Shown: positions 1-6,266, counted from the stretch's first letter. The stretch: 7,682 nucleotides of DNA from Rhodobacterales bacterium (GCA_013298485.1 JAAFHS010000102.1:1-7682), one strand, 5' to 3'. Numbers and translations: made by a program. Notes: a model not told the origin generated them from the sequence alone.

Positions 1-413
1 CAGCGCAATCGCCGCCATCTGCGCCCGCCCCAACCGCTCGCCCAGCAGCACGGCCCCCAGACCCACGCTGACAAGGGGTTGATGTAATAGCCCAGGGCCG
101 CATCCAGCGCATGCCCCGACCCGATGGCCCAGACATAGATCCCCCAGTTCACCGAAATCAGCGCCGCCGTCAGCATCCCCATCCCGATCATCCGCGGGCT
201 GCGCAGCGCCACCCGCAAATCCGCCGTCCGCCCCAGCCACCACAGCACCGCACCCGCAATCGGCACCGACCAGATCACCCGGTGCGCAATCACCTCGGCA
301 GGCCCGATATGCGCCATCGCCTTCATGTAAACTGGCAAAAAACCCCACAAAAGATAGGCCGTCAGCGCAAAGCCAAAGCCGCGCGCAGAGTCTGTGTTGT
401 CTGGGTTTTCCAT
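1..413 (-). pseudogene. rarD: RarD-type EamA/DMT transporter, 5' part, frameshifted, cut by window edge
   Basis: N-terminal part of an inner-membrane DMT-superfamily permease of the RarD subfamily; the substrate is not firmly known (RarD is historically linked to chloramphenicol sensitivity). The first 114 residues read cleanly and carry RarD-typical motifs: EVIAHRVIWS at 40-49, NWGIYVWA at 89-96 and ALGYYINPL at 106-114, with hydrophobic helices near 14-32, 47-60 and 76-97. After NPL the family pattern (V-S-V-G-L-G-A-V-L-L-G-E-R-L) continues only in another frame. Reading it requires one extra G in the coding strand, at about position 72/73. The ATG at 413 is the first start after an in-frame TGA; its ribosome site is weak. 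The unshifted frame stays open to the window edge, so a simple ORF caller may report a false C-terminus. The frameshift could be real decay or a sequencing error. The family call is confident; the functional state is not. Confidence 0.82.
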
Positions 414-508
414 ACCCGAGGCGTTATCCCAGCCCGCCCGCGATCACCAACGCAAACTTGTGCCCGTCACAATCGGGATGGCTTCACCCGTCTAAGGCTT
501 TGGACGCC
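414..508. other. Short gap between rarD and the orphan gene
   Basis: This 95-base spacer separates the stop of the orphan membrane protein from the rarD start on the minus strand. I see no terminator with a T tract and no convincing promoter. One short minus-strand frame ends with residues FALVIAGGLG and a TAA 8 bases before the rarD ATG. It could be the tail of a lost upstream gene, but it is open for only about 19 codons. Confidence 0.4.
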
Positions 509-889
509 TCAATCATTCACTTGGGCTTTTTTTGCTGGGCGTAGATCAGGATCACAACGTCTATCTGACACCCATCGCAGGTCCAATGAGGCTCCATTCC
601 ATGAGGTTGTGGCCTCAACGCATATTACCTCTCCCACATCAGGAACGCTCTCTCCCTGTGAGAATGTCATCCACGCATCTCGGTTATCTTCAAACGTGAT
701 ACTGCGCTGTCCTATTACTTCTGAGAATGCGAGTGGCACGTCTTCTAAATACCCGTCTTTTGCTTCTGCCCAATAGTAATTGACAACGGTAATGGGTAGC
801 CATTTGCCCATCGCAAAACCAATAACGAAAAACCCCAGCGCAAGTGCAAGTGGGCTTTTTAGCCAAACTCTCAGCGTACTATGATCCAT
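509..889 (-). CDS. Orphan membrane-anchored hypothetical protein, 126 aa
   Basis: I do not recognise this protein. From the chosen start it has a short polar N-terminus (1-12), one strong hydrophobic segment at about 13-35 (SPLALALGFFVIGFAMGKW...), then roughly 90 polar residues with two cysteines (90 and 112). This fits a single-pass or signal-anchored protein with a periplasmic domain in which the cysteines could pair. The ORF opens at 937, but I start at 889: a GGAG lies 8 bases upstream, and the extra 16 residues would only re-read the desaturase end. The start overlaps the desaturase stop by 11 bases, so translation may be coupled. Two 60-base lines counted in the gene are about 45% (721-780) and 53% (601-660) GC, against about 73% at 181-240. 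This suggests a different origin from its neighbours. Function unknown. Confidence 0.65.
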   Translation of the reverse strand: MDHSTLRVWLKSPLALALGFFVIGFAMGKWLPITVVNYYWAEAKDGYLEDVPLAFSEVIGQRSITFEDNRDAWMTFSQGESVPDVGEVICVEATTSWNGASLDLRWVSDRRCDPDLRPAKKAQVND

Positions 890-1780
890 TGCGTCCACTC
901 CATCGCCGCTCCAGATACCCCTTCGTAAAGGCCCCATACCCCTCCGCCGTCACCCGCAACTCATCCTGCATCAACCCATGCAGCGCGGGTAACCGATGAA
1001 ACGGCACCGCCGGATAGACATGGTGTTCCACATGATAGGGCATGTTCCATGCCACAAACCGCACCAGCGCCGTCGTGAATGTCGTGCGCGTGTTTTCGAA
1101 CATGTTGGCCACCTGCGGGCAATCCCATGTTCCGCCAGCAGATAAAGGCGCAAAAATGGCTGGCCCAGCAGCACAGGGCATAGCCAGACCCAGAACAGCA
1201 TGGGTGTGGCAAACAGAGATGCGGCGACGATCATGTAGCCCACCGCCATCACCCGCGCCTCGGCCACAATGCGGGGCAGGGCACCCGCCGGCAGATACTC
1301 CCCCGTCGCCCGCCCCATGACCAGCGCCCCCATCAGCCGCGTCTGCGAGGTCCAATAGGGCACACCCGACACATGCCAGACCCATGCCGCGCGCGTTGCG
1401 GGCTTCGGGCTACCCAGTTCAGGGTCGCGCCCCGCAACGTTGGTCCAGCGGTGATGCGCAAGGTGGAAATACCGGAACCATTCGAACGGCAGCAGGATCA
1501 GAAAACCGCAGACCCGCCCCACCCATTCATTCAGGGCCTCGGATGCAAAGGGCGTCTTATGCGTCGCCTCATGCTCCAGCGTGAACAGAAAGATCACCAG
1601 CACACCCTGCACGGGCAGCAGGGCCCACCATCCCGGCACGCCAACCGCAATCAGGGTGCCGCACAGGGCAATCGCCCCCAGATGCCCCGCCAGATGCACG
1701 AGGCCTGCGCGGTCCGACCGCGCGGTCAGCACCGATTTCACCTCCGGGTCCAGCCCTGCGACGAACGCCTTATGATCCAT
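879..1780 (-). pseudogene. Membrane fatty acid desaturase, single-base frameshift
   Basis: Diiron membrane fatty acid desaturase (FA_desaturase family), which would put a double bond into acyl chains. All three histidine boxes are visible: HEATH at residues 70-74, HLAHH at 106-110 and HVEHH at 250-254, the last in the reconstructed frame. Hydrophobic stretches lie at about 28-48, 50-68, 88-100 and 176-210. The first 219 residues (MDHKAF... to LLAEHG) are in one frame. The rest (CPQVANMFENTRTTF... to the TAG) is in another. Adding one G to the GGG at 1124-1126 joins them into a 300-residue protein of normal length. As written, box 3 is lost and the enzyme would be inactive. I start at 1780 because MDHKAF is a family-like N-terminus with AAGGG just upstream; an ATG at 1798 is also possible. 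It overlaps the cupin stop by 11 bases and the orphan start by 11. Sequencing error is as likely as a true pseudogene. Confidence 0.85.
898..901 (-). promoter_or_regulatory. Ribosome binding site setting the orphan gene start
   Basis: GGAG on the minus strand, 8 bases from the ATG at 889. It lies inside the end of the desaturase gene and is the reason for preferring 889 over the upstream ATG at 937. Confidence 0.5.
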
Positions 1781-2207
1781 CGCTGGCCCTTGGAACATCA
1801 AACCCCGGCGGCGCAAGGGTGAACCCTTCAAACCGGAATCCCGGGCTGACCGTGCAGCCAACAAGGCTCCACTCCCCCGTCGTGCGTGCGGCCTGCCACC
1901 AGCCCTGGGGGACAATCCCCTGCGGCGCATGCCCGGCCAGCACATCCGGCCCCAGCAACACCTCCGTCGCGGGCCCCGCATCCGTTTCCGACAACGACAG
2001 GATCAGCGGCGCCCCCGCATGGAAATGCCAGATCTCCACCGCATCGACCTGATGCCAGTGGCTGGCCTCAACCGCCCGCAAAAGGAAATAGATCGCCGTC
2101 CGCACCGGTCGCCCGGGCCCCTCCGCAACCCAGGTCTGCCGATACCAGCCGCCCTCGGGGTGGGGTGAAAGATCAAGTGCGGCGATGATGGCTTGCGCCT
2201 CGGTCAT
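1770..2207 (-). CDS. DUF985 (Cupin_5) family protein, 145 aa
   Basis: Small single-domain cupin of the DUF985 family (Cupin_5). Recognisable motifs in order are HPEGGWYRQT at 16-25, SHWHQVDAVEIWHFHAG at 49-65 (histidine-rich, the likely pocket and possible metal ligands) and GCTVSPGFRFEGF at 117-129. No signal peptide or membrane segment is seen, so it is probably cytoplasmic. Members of the family fold like sugar-nucleotide epimerase or isomerase cupins, but their reaction is not established and I assign none. The length is typical. The ATG at 2207 forms an ATGA overlap with the stop of the upstream small membrane protein, which supports both the start and translational coupling. The stop lies 11 bases inside the desaturase. 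Family call firm, function open. Confidence 0.9.
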   Translation of the reverse strand: MTEAQAIIAALDLSPHPEGGWYRQTWVAEGPGRPVRTAIYFLLRAVEASHWHQVDAVEIWHFHAGAPLILSLSETDAGPATEVLLGPDVLAGHAPQGIVPQGWWQAARTTGEWSLVGCTVSPGFRFEGFTLAPPGFDVPRASDGS

Positions 2208-2428
2208 CCCTGCCGAGACCAGCGGATGTATCCGATCACCATCGCCACCAGCCCGACGCCTATCATCGCCCCGCCGAACATGCCCGCCATCTCGCCGATC
2301 CGCTTCATCGTCTCGGCCGATTGTCCGGCGGGCACAAAGAACACCGCGCCGAACGCCAGCATCCCGATCACCACCATCGTCAGCCCCATGAGGAACGGCC
2401 CCCGGCCGAACAGACCTCTCTGCGCCAT
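2204..2428 (-). CDS. Small two-helix membrane protein, 74 aa
   Basis: Unrecognised small inner-membrane protein. Two hydrophobic segments are clear: about residues 12-33 (PFLMGLTMVVIGMLAFGAVFF) and 48-67 (AGMFGGAMIGVGLVAMVIGY). They are joined by a short polar linker containing QSAETMKRIGE. The N-terminus and C-terminus (RWSRQG) are basic, suggesting both ends face the cytoplasm. It starts 4 bases after the enolase stop, and its stop overlaps the cupin start as ATGA, so it sits between two well-supported genes in a tight operon; this placement is the main evidence that it is real. The slot after eno is held in many bacteria by the divisome protein FtsB, but this protein has two helices and no coiled coil, so it is not FtsB. 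No function is proposed. Confidence 0.78.
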   Translation of the reverse strand: MAQRGLFGRGPFLMGLTMVVIGMLAFGAVFFVPAGQSAETMKRIGEMAGMFGGAMIGVGLVAMVIGYIRWSRQG

Positions 2429-2432
2429 GCCG

Positions 2433-3710
2433 TTACCCCTTCAGCACCGACCGCCCCGCATATTCCGCCGTCTCACCCAGCATTTCCTCGATCCGGATCA
2501 GCTGGTTGTATTTGGCAAGCCGGTCCGACCGCGACAGCGACCCCGTCTTGATCTGCCCGCAGTTCGTGGCCACCGCAAGGTCTGCAATCGTGTAATCCTC
2601 GGTCTCGCCCGACCGGTGGCTCATCACATTGGTGTAGCGCGCCCGGTGCGCCATATCGACGGCCTGCAGCGTCTCCGTCAATGTCCCGATCTGGTTCACC
2701 TTCACCAGCATCGAATTCGCACAGCCCCGCGAAATCCCCTCGGCCAGACGGCGTGGGTTGGTCACGAACAGATCATCCCCCACCAGCTGGATCTTGCCCC
2801 CCAGACGGTCGGTCAGCATCTTCCAGCCTTCCCAGTCATCCTCGGAACAGCCGTCTTCAATCGAAATGATCGGATAGTCCGCCGCCAGCCCCGCAAGGAA
2901 CTCCACATTCTGCGCCACCGACAGCGTCTTGCCTTCACCCTTCATCTCATACTTGCCGCCCTTGAAGTATTCGGTCGCCGCACAATCGAGTGCAAGATAG
3001 ATATCCTCACCCGGCTTATACCCCGCCTTTTCAATGGATTTCAAAATGAAATCAAGCGCATCGCGGGCAGAGCTCAGGTTCGGTGCGAACCCGCCCTCAT
3101 CCCCGATCCCCGTGTTATGCCCGGCTGCCTGCAGCTCTTTCTTCAGCGTGTGAAAGACTTCCGATCCCATCCGCACCGCGTCGCGGATATTGTCAGCCCC
3201 GACCGGCATGATCATGAATTCCTGAATATCAATCGGGTTATCCGCGTGTTCGCCCCCGTTGATGATGTTCATCATCGGCACCGGCAGCACCCGCGCCGAC
3301 GTGCCCCCGATATAGCGGTAGAGGGGTTGTGCCGTATACTCCGCCGCCGCCTTCGCCACCGCCAGCGACACGCCCAGGATCGCATTCGCCCCCAGCCGCG
3401 ATTTGTTCGGCGTCCCGTCCATCTCGATCATCGTGCGGTCAATGCCCACCTGTTCGGTCGCATCAAACCCCACCAGTTCTTCCGCCAGCTCGCCGTTCAC
3501 CGCCGCAACCGCCGCCAGCACGCCCTTGCCCATATAGCGGGCCTTGTCGCCATCCCGCCGCTCATTCGCCTCATGTGCACCCGTTGATGCCCCCGATGGC
3601 ACCGCCGCACGGCCCATCGCCCCGCTTTCCAGCGTCACATCCACCTCCACCGTCGGGTTGCCCCGGCTGTCCAGAATTTCGCGCGCGTGAATGTCGATGA
3701 TCGTGCTCAT
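2433..3710 (-). CDS. eno: Enolase (phosphopyruvate hydratase)
   Basis: Cytoplasmic glycolytic enzyme interconverting 2-phosphoglycerate and phosphoenolpyruvate; Mg2+-dependent. The 425 residues match the usual bacterial length. Visible landmarks by residue: the N-terminal AREILDSRGNPTVEV (9-23); the mobile loop SGASTG (39-44); NGGEHADNP (151-159) with H155; GDEGGFAPN (203-211) with catalytic E205; metal ligands D242 (ALDCAA), E285 (IEDG) and D312 (GDDLF); catalytic K337 (VKVNQ); SHRSGETED (364-372); and K388 in QIKTG. All expected active-site residues are present and the frame is intact. AAGGA stands 8 bases before the ATG. It lies 71 bases downstream of the Fur/Mur gene and 4 bases upstream of the small membrane protein gene, so it is probably the head of, or an early gene in, the minus-strand operon. 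Confidence 0.98.
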   Translation of the reverse strand: MSTIIDIHAREILDSRGNPTVEVDVTLESGAMGRAAVPSGASTGAHEANERRDGDKARYMGKGVLAAVAAVNGELAEELVGFDATEQVGIDRTMIEMDGTPNKSRLGANAILGVSLAVAKAAAEYTAQPLYRYIGGTSARVLPVPMMNIINGGEHADNPIDIQEFMIMPVGADNIRDAVRMGSEVFHTLKKELQAAGHNTGIGDEGGFAPNLSSARDALDFILKSIEKAGYKPGEDIYLALDCAATEYFKGGKYEMKGEGKTLSVAQNVEFLAGLAADYPIISIEDGCSEDDWEGWKMLTDRLGGKIQLVGDDLFVTNPRRLAEGISRGCANSMLVKVNQIGTLTETLQAVDMAHRARYTNVMSHRSGETEDYTIADLAVATNCGQIKTGSLSRSDRLAKYNQLIRIEEMLGETAEYAGRSVLKG

Positions 3711-3781
3711 GGGGGCTGTCCTTCTTGCCAGAATGCGGGTTGACCGCGTCTTACAGCGTCACTTGCCGCATGGGAAGGGCA
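3711..3781. other. Gap between the Fur/Mur gene and eno
   Basis: Spacer of 71 bases holding the eno ribosome site (AAGGA). No stem followed by a T run is seen, so read-through from the regulator gene into eno is possible. I cannot pick a convincing promoter here. Confidence 0.4.
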
Positions 3782-4192
3782 TCACGTCTTGACAGCCACG
3801 CCCAGCAGTTCCAGCCGATGCCCGATCAGCCGATAGCCAAGGCGCGCCGCAATCCGTTCCTGCAACGCCTCGATGTCGGGGTCAACAAATTCGATCACGG
3901 CGCCTGTGTTGACATCGATCAGATGGTCATGGTGGTCGCGTTCCGCATCTTCGTACCGCGCGCGCCCGTCGCCGAATTCCAGCCGGTCCAGTATCCCCGC
4001 CTCTTCAAACAGCTTGACGGTCCGGTAGACGGTCGCAAGGCTGATCTTCGGATCAACCAGCGCTGCGCGGGCAAACAGCTCCTCCACATCCGGATGGTCC
4101 TCTGCCGCCCCGATCACCCGCGCAAGAATACGCCGCTGGTCGGTCATGCGCAGGCCCCGCGCGGCGCAACGGGCGATGATGTCGGTCGTCAT
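3782..4192 (-). CDS. Fur/Mur-family metal-responsive repressor, 136 aa
   Basis: Cytoplasmic DNA-binding repressor of the ferric uptake regulator family, in its alphaproteobacterial form (often acting as Mur, the manganese-responsive regulator, where Irr or RirA handles iron). The winged-helix half holds GLRMTDQRR (13-21), DHPDVEEL (32-39) and the recognition region SLATVYRTVKLFEEAGIL (51-68). The dimerisation and metal half holds DGRARYE (75-81), HHDHLID (87-93) and EALQERI (108-114), with histidines 33, 87, 88 and 90 as likely ligands. No CxxC zinc pair is present, as is usual in this branch. The longer ORF opens at 4252, but those 20 residues would be encoded by a 38-base palindrome and look unlike the family. 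The ATG at 4192 has GGGGA 6 bases upstream and gives the standard N-terminus. Fur versus Mur cannot be decided from the sequence alone. Confidence 0.93.
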   Translation of the reverse strand: MTTDIIARCAARGLRMTDQRRILARVIGAAEDHPDVEELFARAALVDPKISLATVYRTVKLFEEAGILDRLEFGDGRARYEDAERDHHDHLIDVNTGAVIEFVDPDIEALQERIAARLGYRLIGHRLELLGVAVKT

Positions 4193-4212
4193 GGGCCGTC
4201 CCCGGCTAGAGC

Positions 4213-4250
4213 GGATCACCTTTAATCTGAGTTCAGATTGAAGGTGATCC
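4213..4250. repeat. 38-base near-perfect palindrome upstream of the Fur/Mur gene
   Basis: Two 18-base arms (4213-4230 and 4233-4250) pair with a GT spacer and a single T/G mismatch (4223 with 4240). The outer part is GGATCACCTT/AAGGTGATCC and the inner part AATCTGA/TCAGATT. It ends 21 bases from the regulator's ATG. No T run follows on either strand, so it is not a classic terminator. It could be a dispersed intergenic palindromic repeat (the flank reads CTAGAGCGGATC, a common style in alphaproteobacterial repeats) or an operator. Confidence 0.75.
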
Positions 4251-4276
4251 AAGACATGTCATTCGTCGGTTATGTT

Positions 4277-4320
4277 GCGTCTCATCCTTGATCGGGGAAA
4301 CCCGATCAAGGATGAGACGC
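4277..4320. repeat. Perfect 20-base inverted repeat with a GAAA loop
   Basis: Arms 4277-4296 and 4301-4320 are exact reverse complements (GCGTCTCATCCTTGATCGGG and its complement) around GAAA. Read on the plus strand this is a very stable hairpin with a GNRA tetraloop; on the minus strand the loop is TTTC. No T tract follows on either side. It lies 80 bases downstream of the DUF533 gene stop and 85 bases upstream of the Fur/Mur start. A small extra stem follows (CTTCAA/TTGAAG, 4320-4338). Confidence 0.85.
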
Positions 4321-4353
4321 TTCAAAGCGTTATTGAAGTTACCAGAGATCGCC

Positions 4354-4381
4354 GCGCGGGCCAAGCATCGCCCGCCCGCGC
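4354..4381 (-). terminator. GC-rich hairpin after the DUF533 gene (possible terminator)
   Basis: Arms GCGCGGGC (4354-4361) and GCCCGCGC (4374-4381) are exact complements with a 12-base loop, starting 18 bases after the minus-strand stop. A smaller 5-bp stem (AGACC/GGTCT) followed by TT lies between it and the stop. Neither has a real T tract, so intrinsic termination is uncertain. Confidence 0.3.
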
Positions 4382-4399
4382 CGCCAAAGACCGCAGGTC

Positions 4400-5212
4400 T
4401 CACTTATAGATGTGCGGCGCATTCATCTGGTCATGCAGTTTGTTCACCTCATCCTCGCGCAGTTCCAGCGCGGTCGCGAAGCGGTGCAGATATTCGGCCT
4501 CGGCCTGCTGATCCAGATTGATGGCCATCAGCGACACCAGATACGCCTTTTCTTCCATCCCGTTGGGGATTTGCCGCACCAGCGCATCAACATCCACTGC
4601 GGCAGACAGTTCCGCGTTCACAAAATCGATTTCGGATTTTTCCGCCTGGCCCATCGCCTCCATCAGCTTGGCCTTTTCATCCGCATCCAGATCGCCATCG
4701 CATTTCGCTGCCTGGATCATGCAGCGCAGAAGGACTGCCGCTTCCAGTGTTTCCTCGCGCGGTTCCGGCAGGGTGCGCGGTGCCGTGCCCGCCCCGATCG
4801 TGCCACCCAGCATCCCGCCCAGCAGATCGCCAAACCCGCCCGCCGTTCCCCCGCCAGCACTTCCCCGCGTGCCACCTTGGCCTGCGGATGATCCCTGCAG
4901 CAGATCCTCAAGCCCGCCCTTCGGCGCATTGGCGCGTGGTGCGCGGCCCGTGCTGCGCCCGCGCCCCAGAATCCCATCCATCATGCCTTCCAGCCCGTTC
5001 TGGTCCGCACCCTGGCCATAGCGCGTGCCGCGTCCCGCTGTGCGGCCGCCCGACAGCACATTGCCCAAGGCCCCGCCCAAACCGCCACCGCCCCCGCCAC
5101 CGCCCGCGCCGGTAGAGCCTCCGCCCGACCGGCCGCGCCCCGTCATGGCCTGCATCCCCTTGGCAATCGCAACACCTACCGCAACATTCACGAGGGTTCT
5201 CATCAATCCCAT
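4400..5212 (-). CDS. DUF533/TerB-like protein with Gly-rich N-terminal half, 270 aa
   Basis: Resembles the YebE/DUF533 group, whose C-terminal domain is TerB-like. The N-terminus (1-22, LVNVAVGVAIAKGMQ) is hydrophobic and may insert in or touch the membrane. Residues 25-145 are low-complexity and glycine-rich, including a run of eight G at 37-44. They contain several copies of a degenerate G-G-L/F-x-x-L/M-L/M-x-G pattern. Residues 150-268 form an all-helical TerB-type domain with AAKCDGDLDADEKAKL (168-183), the acidic helix typical of the family. Its biochemical role is not established; TerB domains are linked by name to tellurite resistance, but no ter genes are nearby. The ATG at 5212 has GGA 7 bases upstream; M4 is an alternative start. 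It is monocistronic or leads the minus-strand cluster, and is divergent from the EamA transporter with a 139-base gap. Confidence 0.88.
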   Translation of the reverse strand: MGLMRTLVNVAVGVAIAKGMQAMTGRGRSGGGSTGAGGGGGGGGLGGALGNVLSGGRTAGRGTRYGQGADQNGLEGMMDGILGRGRSTGRAPRANAPKGGLEDLLQGSSAGQGGTRGSAGGGTAGGFGDLLGGMLGGTIGAGTAPRTLPEPREETLEAAVLLRCMIQAAKCDGDLDADEKAKLMEAMGQAEKSEIDFVNAELSAAVDVDALVRQIPNGMEEKAYLVSLMAINLDQQAEAEYLHRFATALELREDEVNKLHDQMNAPHIYK

Positions 5213-5351
5213 GACAGCATCCTTTCTGAAACCATGTTGGGTGCAGGTGAACAGGCCCGTCCGCCAGCCGTCAATGGAAATCGAAAGGCTCGGCGTATCT
5301 TGACCTTTCCCCGCCCGTCAGATCACGTCGCCGCAGAATTGGGGGCCGCCG
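5213..5351. other. Divergent intergenic region between the DUF533 and EamA genes
   Basis: Spacer of 139 bases that must hold promoters for both divergent genes. TTGACC at 5300-5305 on the plus strand and a TTGACG on the minus strand (about 5265-5270) could be -35 elements, but neither has a good -10 partner at normal spacing. I see no clear operator palindrome. Confidence 0.35.
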
Positions 5352-6233
5352 ATGCCGCGCAAAGAACGACTGGATGCAATCGGTGGCACGGTCCTGATGG
5401 GGGTGACCCTGCTGTTCGCCCTCAACCAGATGATCATCAAGATCACCAATGCCGGGCTGCAGCCGGTGTTTTTCGCGGGCCTGCGGTCCGTGCTGGCCGT
5501 CATCTTCGTATGGCTCTGGATGCGGCATCGGGGCATCGCGCCGGGCCTGTCGCGCGCCATGCTGCCCCACGGGCTGCTGATCGGGACGGTTTTCGCGGCC
5601 GAATTCCTGTTCCTGTTTATCGCACTTGACCTCACCACGCTGGGGCGCGCCTCCGTCATCTTCTACTCGATGCCGCTTTGGCTCGCGCTGATGGCGCATC
5701 TGGGCCTGCCGGGCGAACGCATCACGCCCGTCAAGGCCATCGGTCTGATCCTTGCCTTTGCAGGTACGTCCCTTGCCATCCTGTCGCGCGGGCAGGGGGG
5801 TGAGGGCAGCCTTGCGGGCGATCTTTGCGCACTCGCAGGCGCCATCTTCTGGGCCGCCACGGCCTTTGTCGCGCGCAGGCCCGTGATGGCGGCGGCGGGG
5901 CCAGAGCGGCAGCTCTTCTGGATGGTGCTGGTCTCAGGGCCGATCCTGCTGCTGGCCGCCCCCGCATTCGGCCCGCCGATCCGCGATCTCGCATGGGTCC
6001 ACATCTTCTGGCTGATCGTGCAGGCCAGCGTCATCGTGGCGGGCGGATTCATCACCTGGCTCTGGCTTCTGTCGTCCTATCCTGCGGCGACGGTGGCCAG
6101 CTTTTCCTTCCTCACCCCGATCTTTTCCCTTGTTCTGGGCGCATTATTTTTTTCCGAATCGTTGCAACCGGCCCTCATTGGGGCTTGTGCGCTGGTCGGC
6201 GTCGGAATTGTGCTCATCAACCGGCGCGTGTAA
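5352..6233 (+). CDS. EamA-family (DMT superfamily) transporter, 293 aa
   Basis: Inner-membrane drug/metabolite transporter with two EamA domains (about 9-145 and 155-291) and ten predicted helices, the standard layout and length. Visible landmarks are FALNQMIIKITNAGLQPVFFAGLRSVLAV near 23-51, the helix-4 region ASVIFYSMPLWLALMAH (about 100-116), and the second-domain end TVASFSFLTPIFSLVLGALFFSE, a typical EamA signature near the last helices. The C-terminus is short and basic (NRRV), consistent with a cytoplasmic end. The substrate cannot be told from sequence; relatives export amino acids or metabolites or are uncharacterised. It is a different subfamily from the rarD fragment at the left end. 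The ATG at 5352 follows a GGGGG stretch 6 bases upstream. No terminator with a T tract follows. Confidence 0.94.
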   Translation: MPRKERLDAIGGTVLMGVTLLFALNQMIIKITNAGLQPVFFAGLRSVLAVIFVWLWMRHRGIAPGLSRAMLPHGLLIGTVFAAEFLFLFIALDLTTLGRASVIFYSMPLWLALMAHLGLPGERITPVKAIGLILAFAGTSLAILSRGQGGEGSLAGDLCALAGAIFWAATAFVARRPVMAAAGPERQLFWMVLVSGPILLLAAPAFGPPIRDLAWVHIFWLIVQASVIVAGGFITWLWLLSSYPAATVASFSFLTPIFSLVLGALFFSESLQPALIGACALVGVGIVLINRRV

Positions 6234-6257
6234 TTGCCCACAGAATCGTGATCCGCC

Positions 6258-6266
6258 TGTGGATAA
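6258..6266 (-). promoter_or_regulatory. Perfect consensus DnaA box
   Basis: TGTGGATAA on the plus strand is the exact complement of the strong DnaA box TTATCCACA. It lies 25 bases after the EamA stop and about 425 bases before the nrdJ start, and forms one arm of a 6-bp stem (CCACAG at 6238-6243 with CTGTGG at 6257-6262). A GAATC (CcrM-type GANTC) lies alongside at 6243-6247. Confidence 0.55.

Noticed and set aside
414..470. Short minus-strand tail FALVIAGGLG before rarD
   Set aside because: Only about 19 codons after a TGA; might be a remnant of a lost gene but there is too little to support it.
111..776. 221-codon plus-strand frame at the left end
   Set aside because: Arg/Pro/His-rich complement of rarD and the orphan gene; no family features.
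2193..3587. Long 464-codon open frame on the plus strand opposite enolase
   Set aside because: Fully antisense to an intact, well-conserved eno; Arg/His/Pro-rich composition is typical of the complement of GC-rich coding DNA.
4193..4252. Longer N-terminus for the Fur/Mur protein, starting at 4252
   Set aside because: The extra 20 residues are encoded by the palindrome and do not look like the family; 4192 has a better start context.
6238..6262. CCACAG/CTGTGG stem after the EamA stop as terminator
   Set aside because: Six-bp stem with a 14-base loop and no T tract; better explained by inverted DnaA-like sites.
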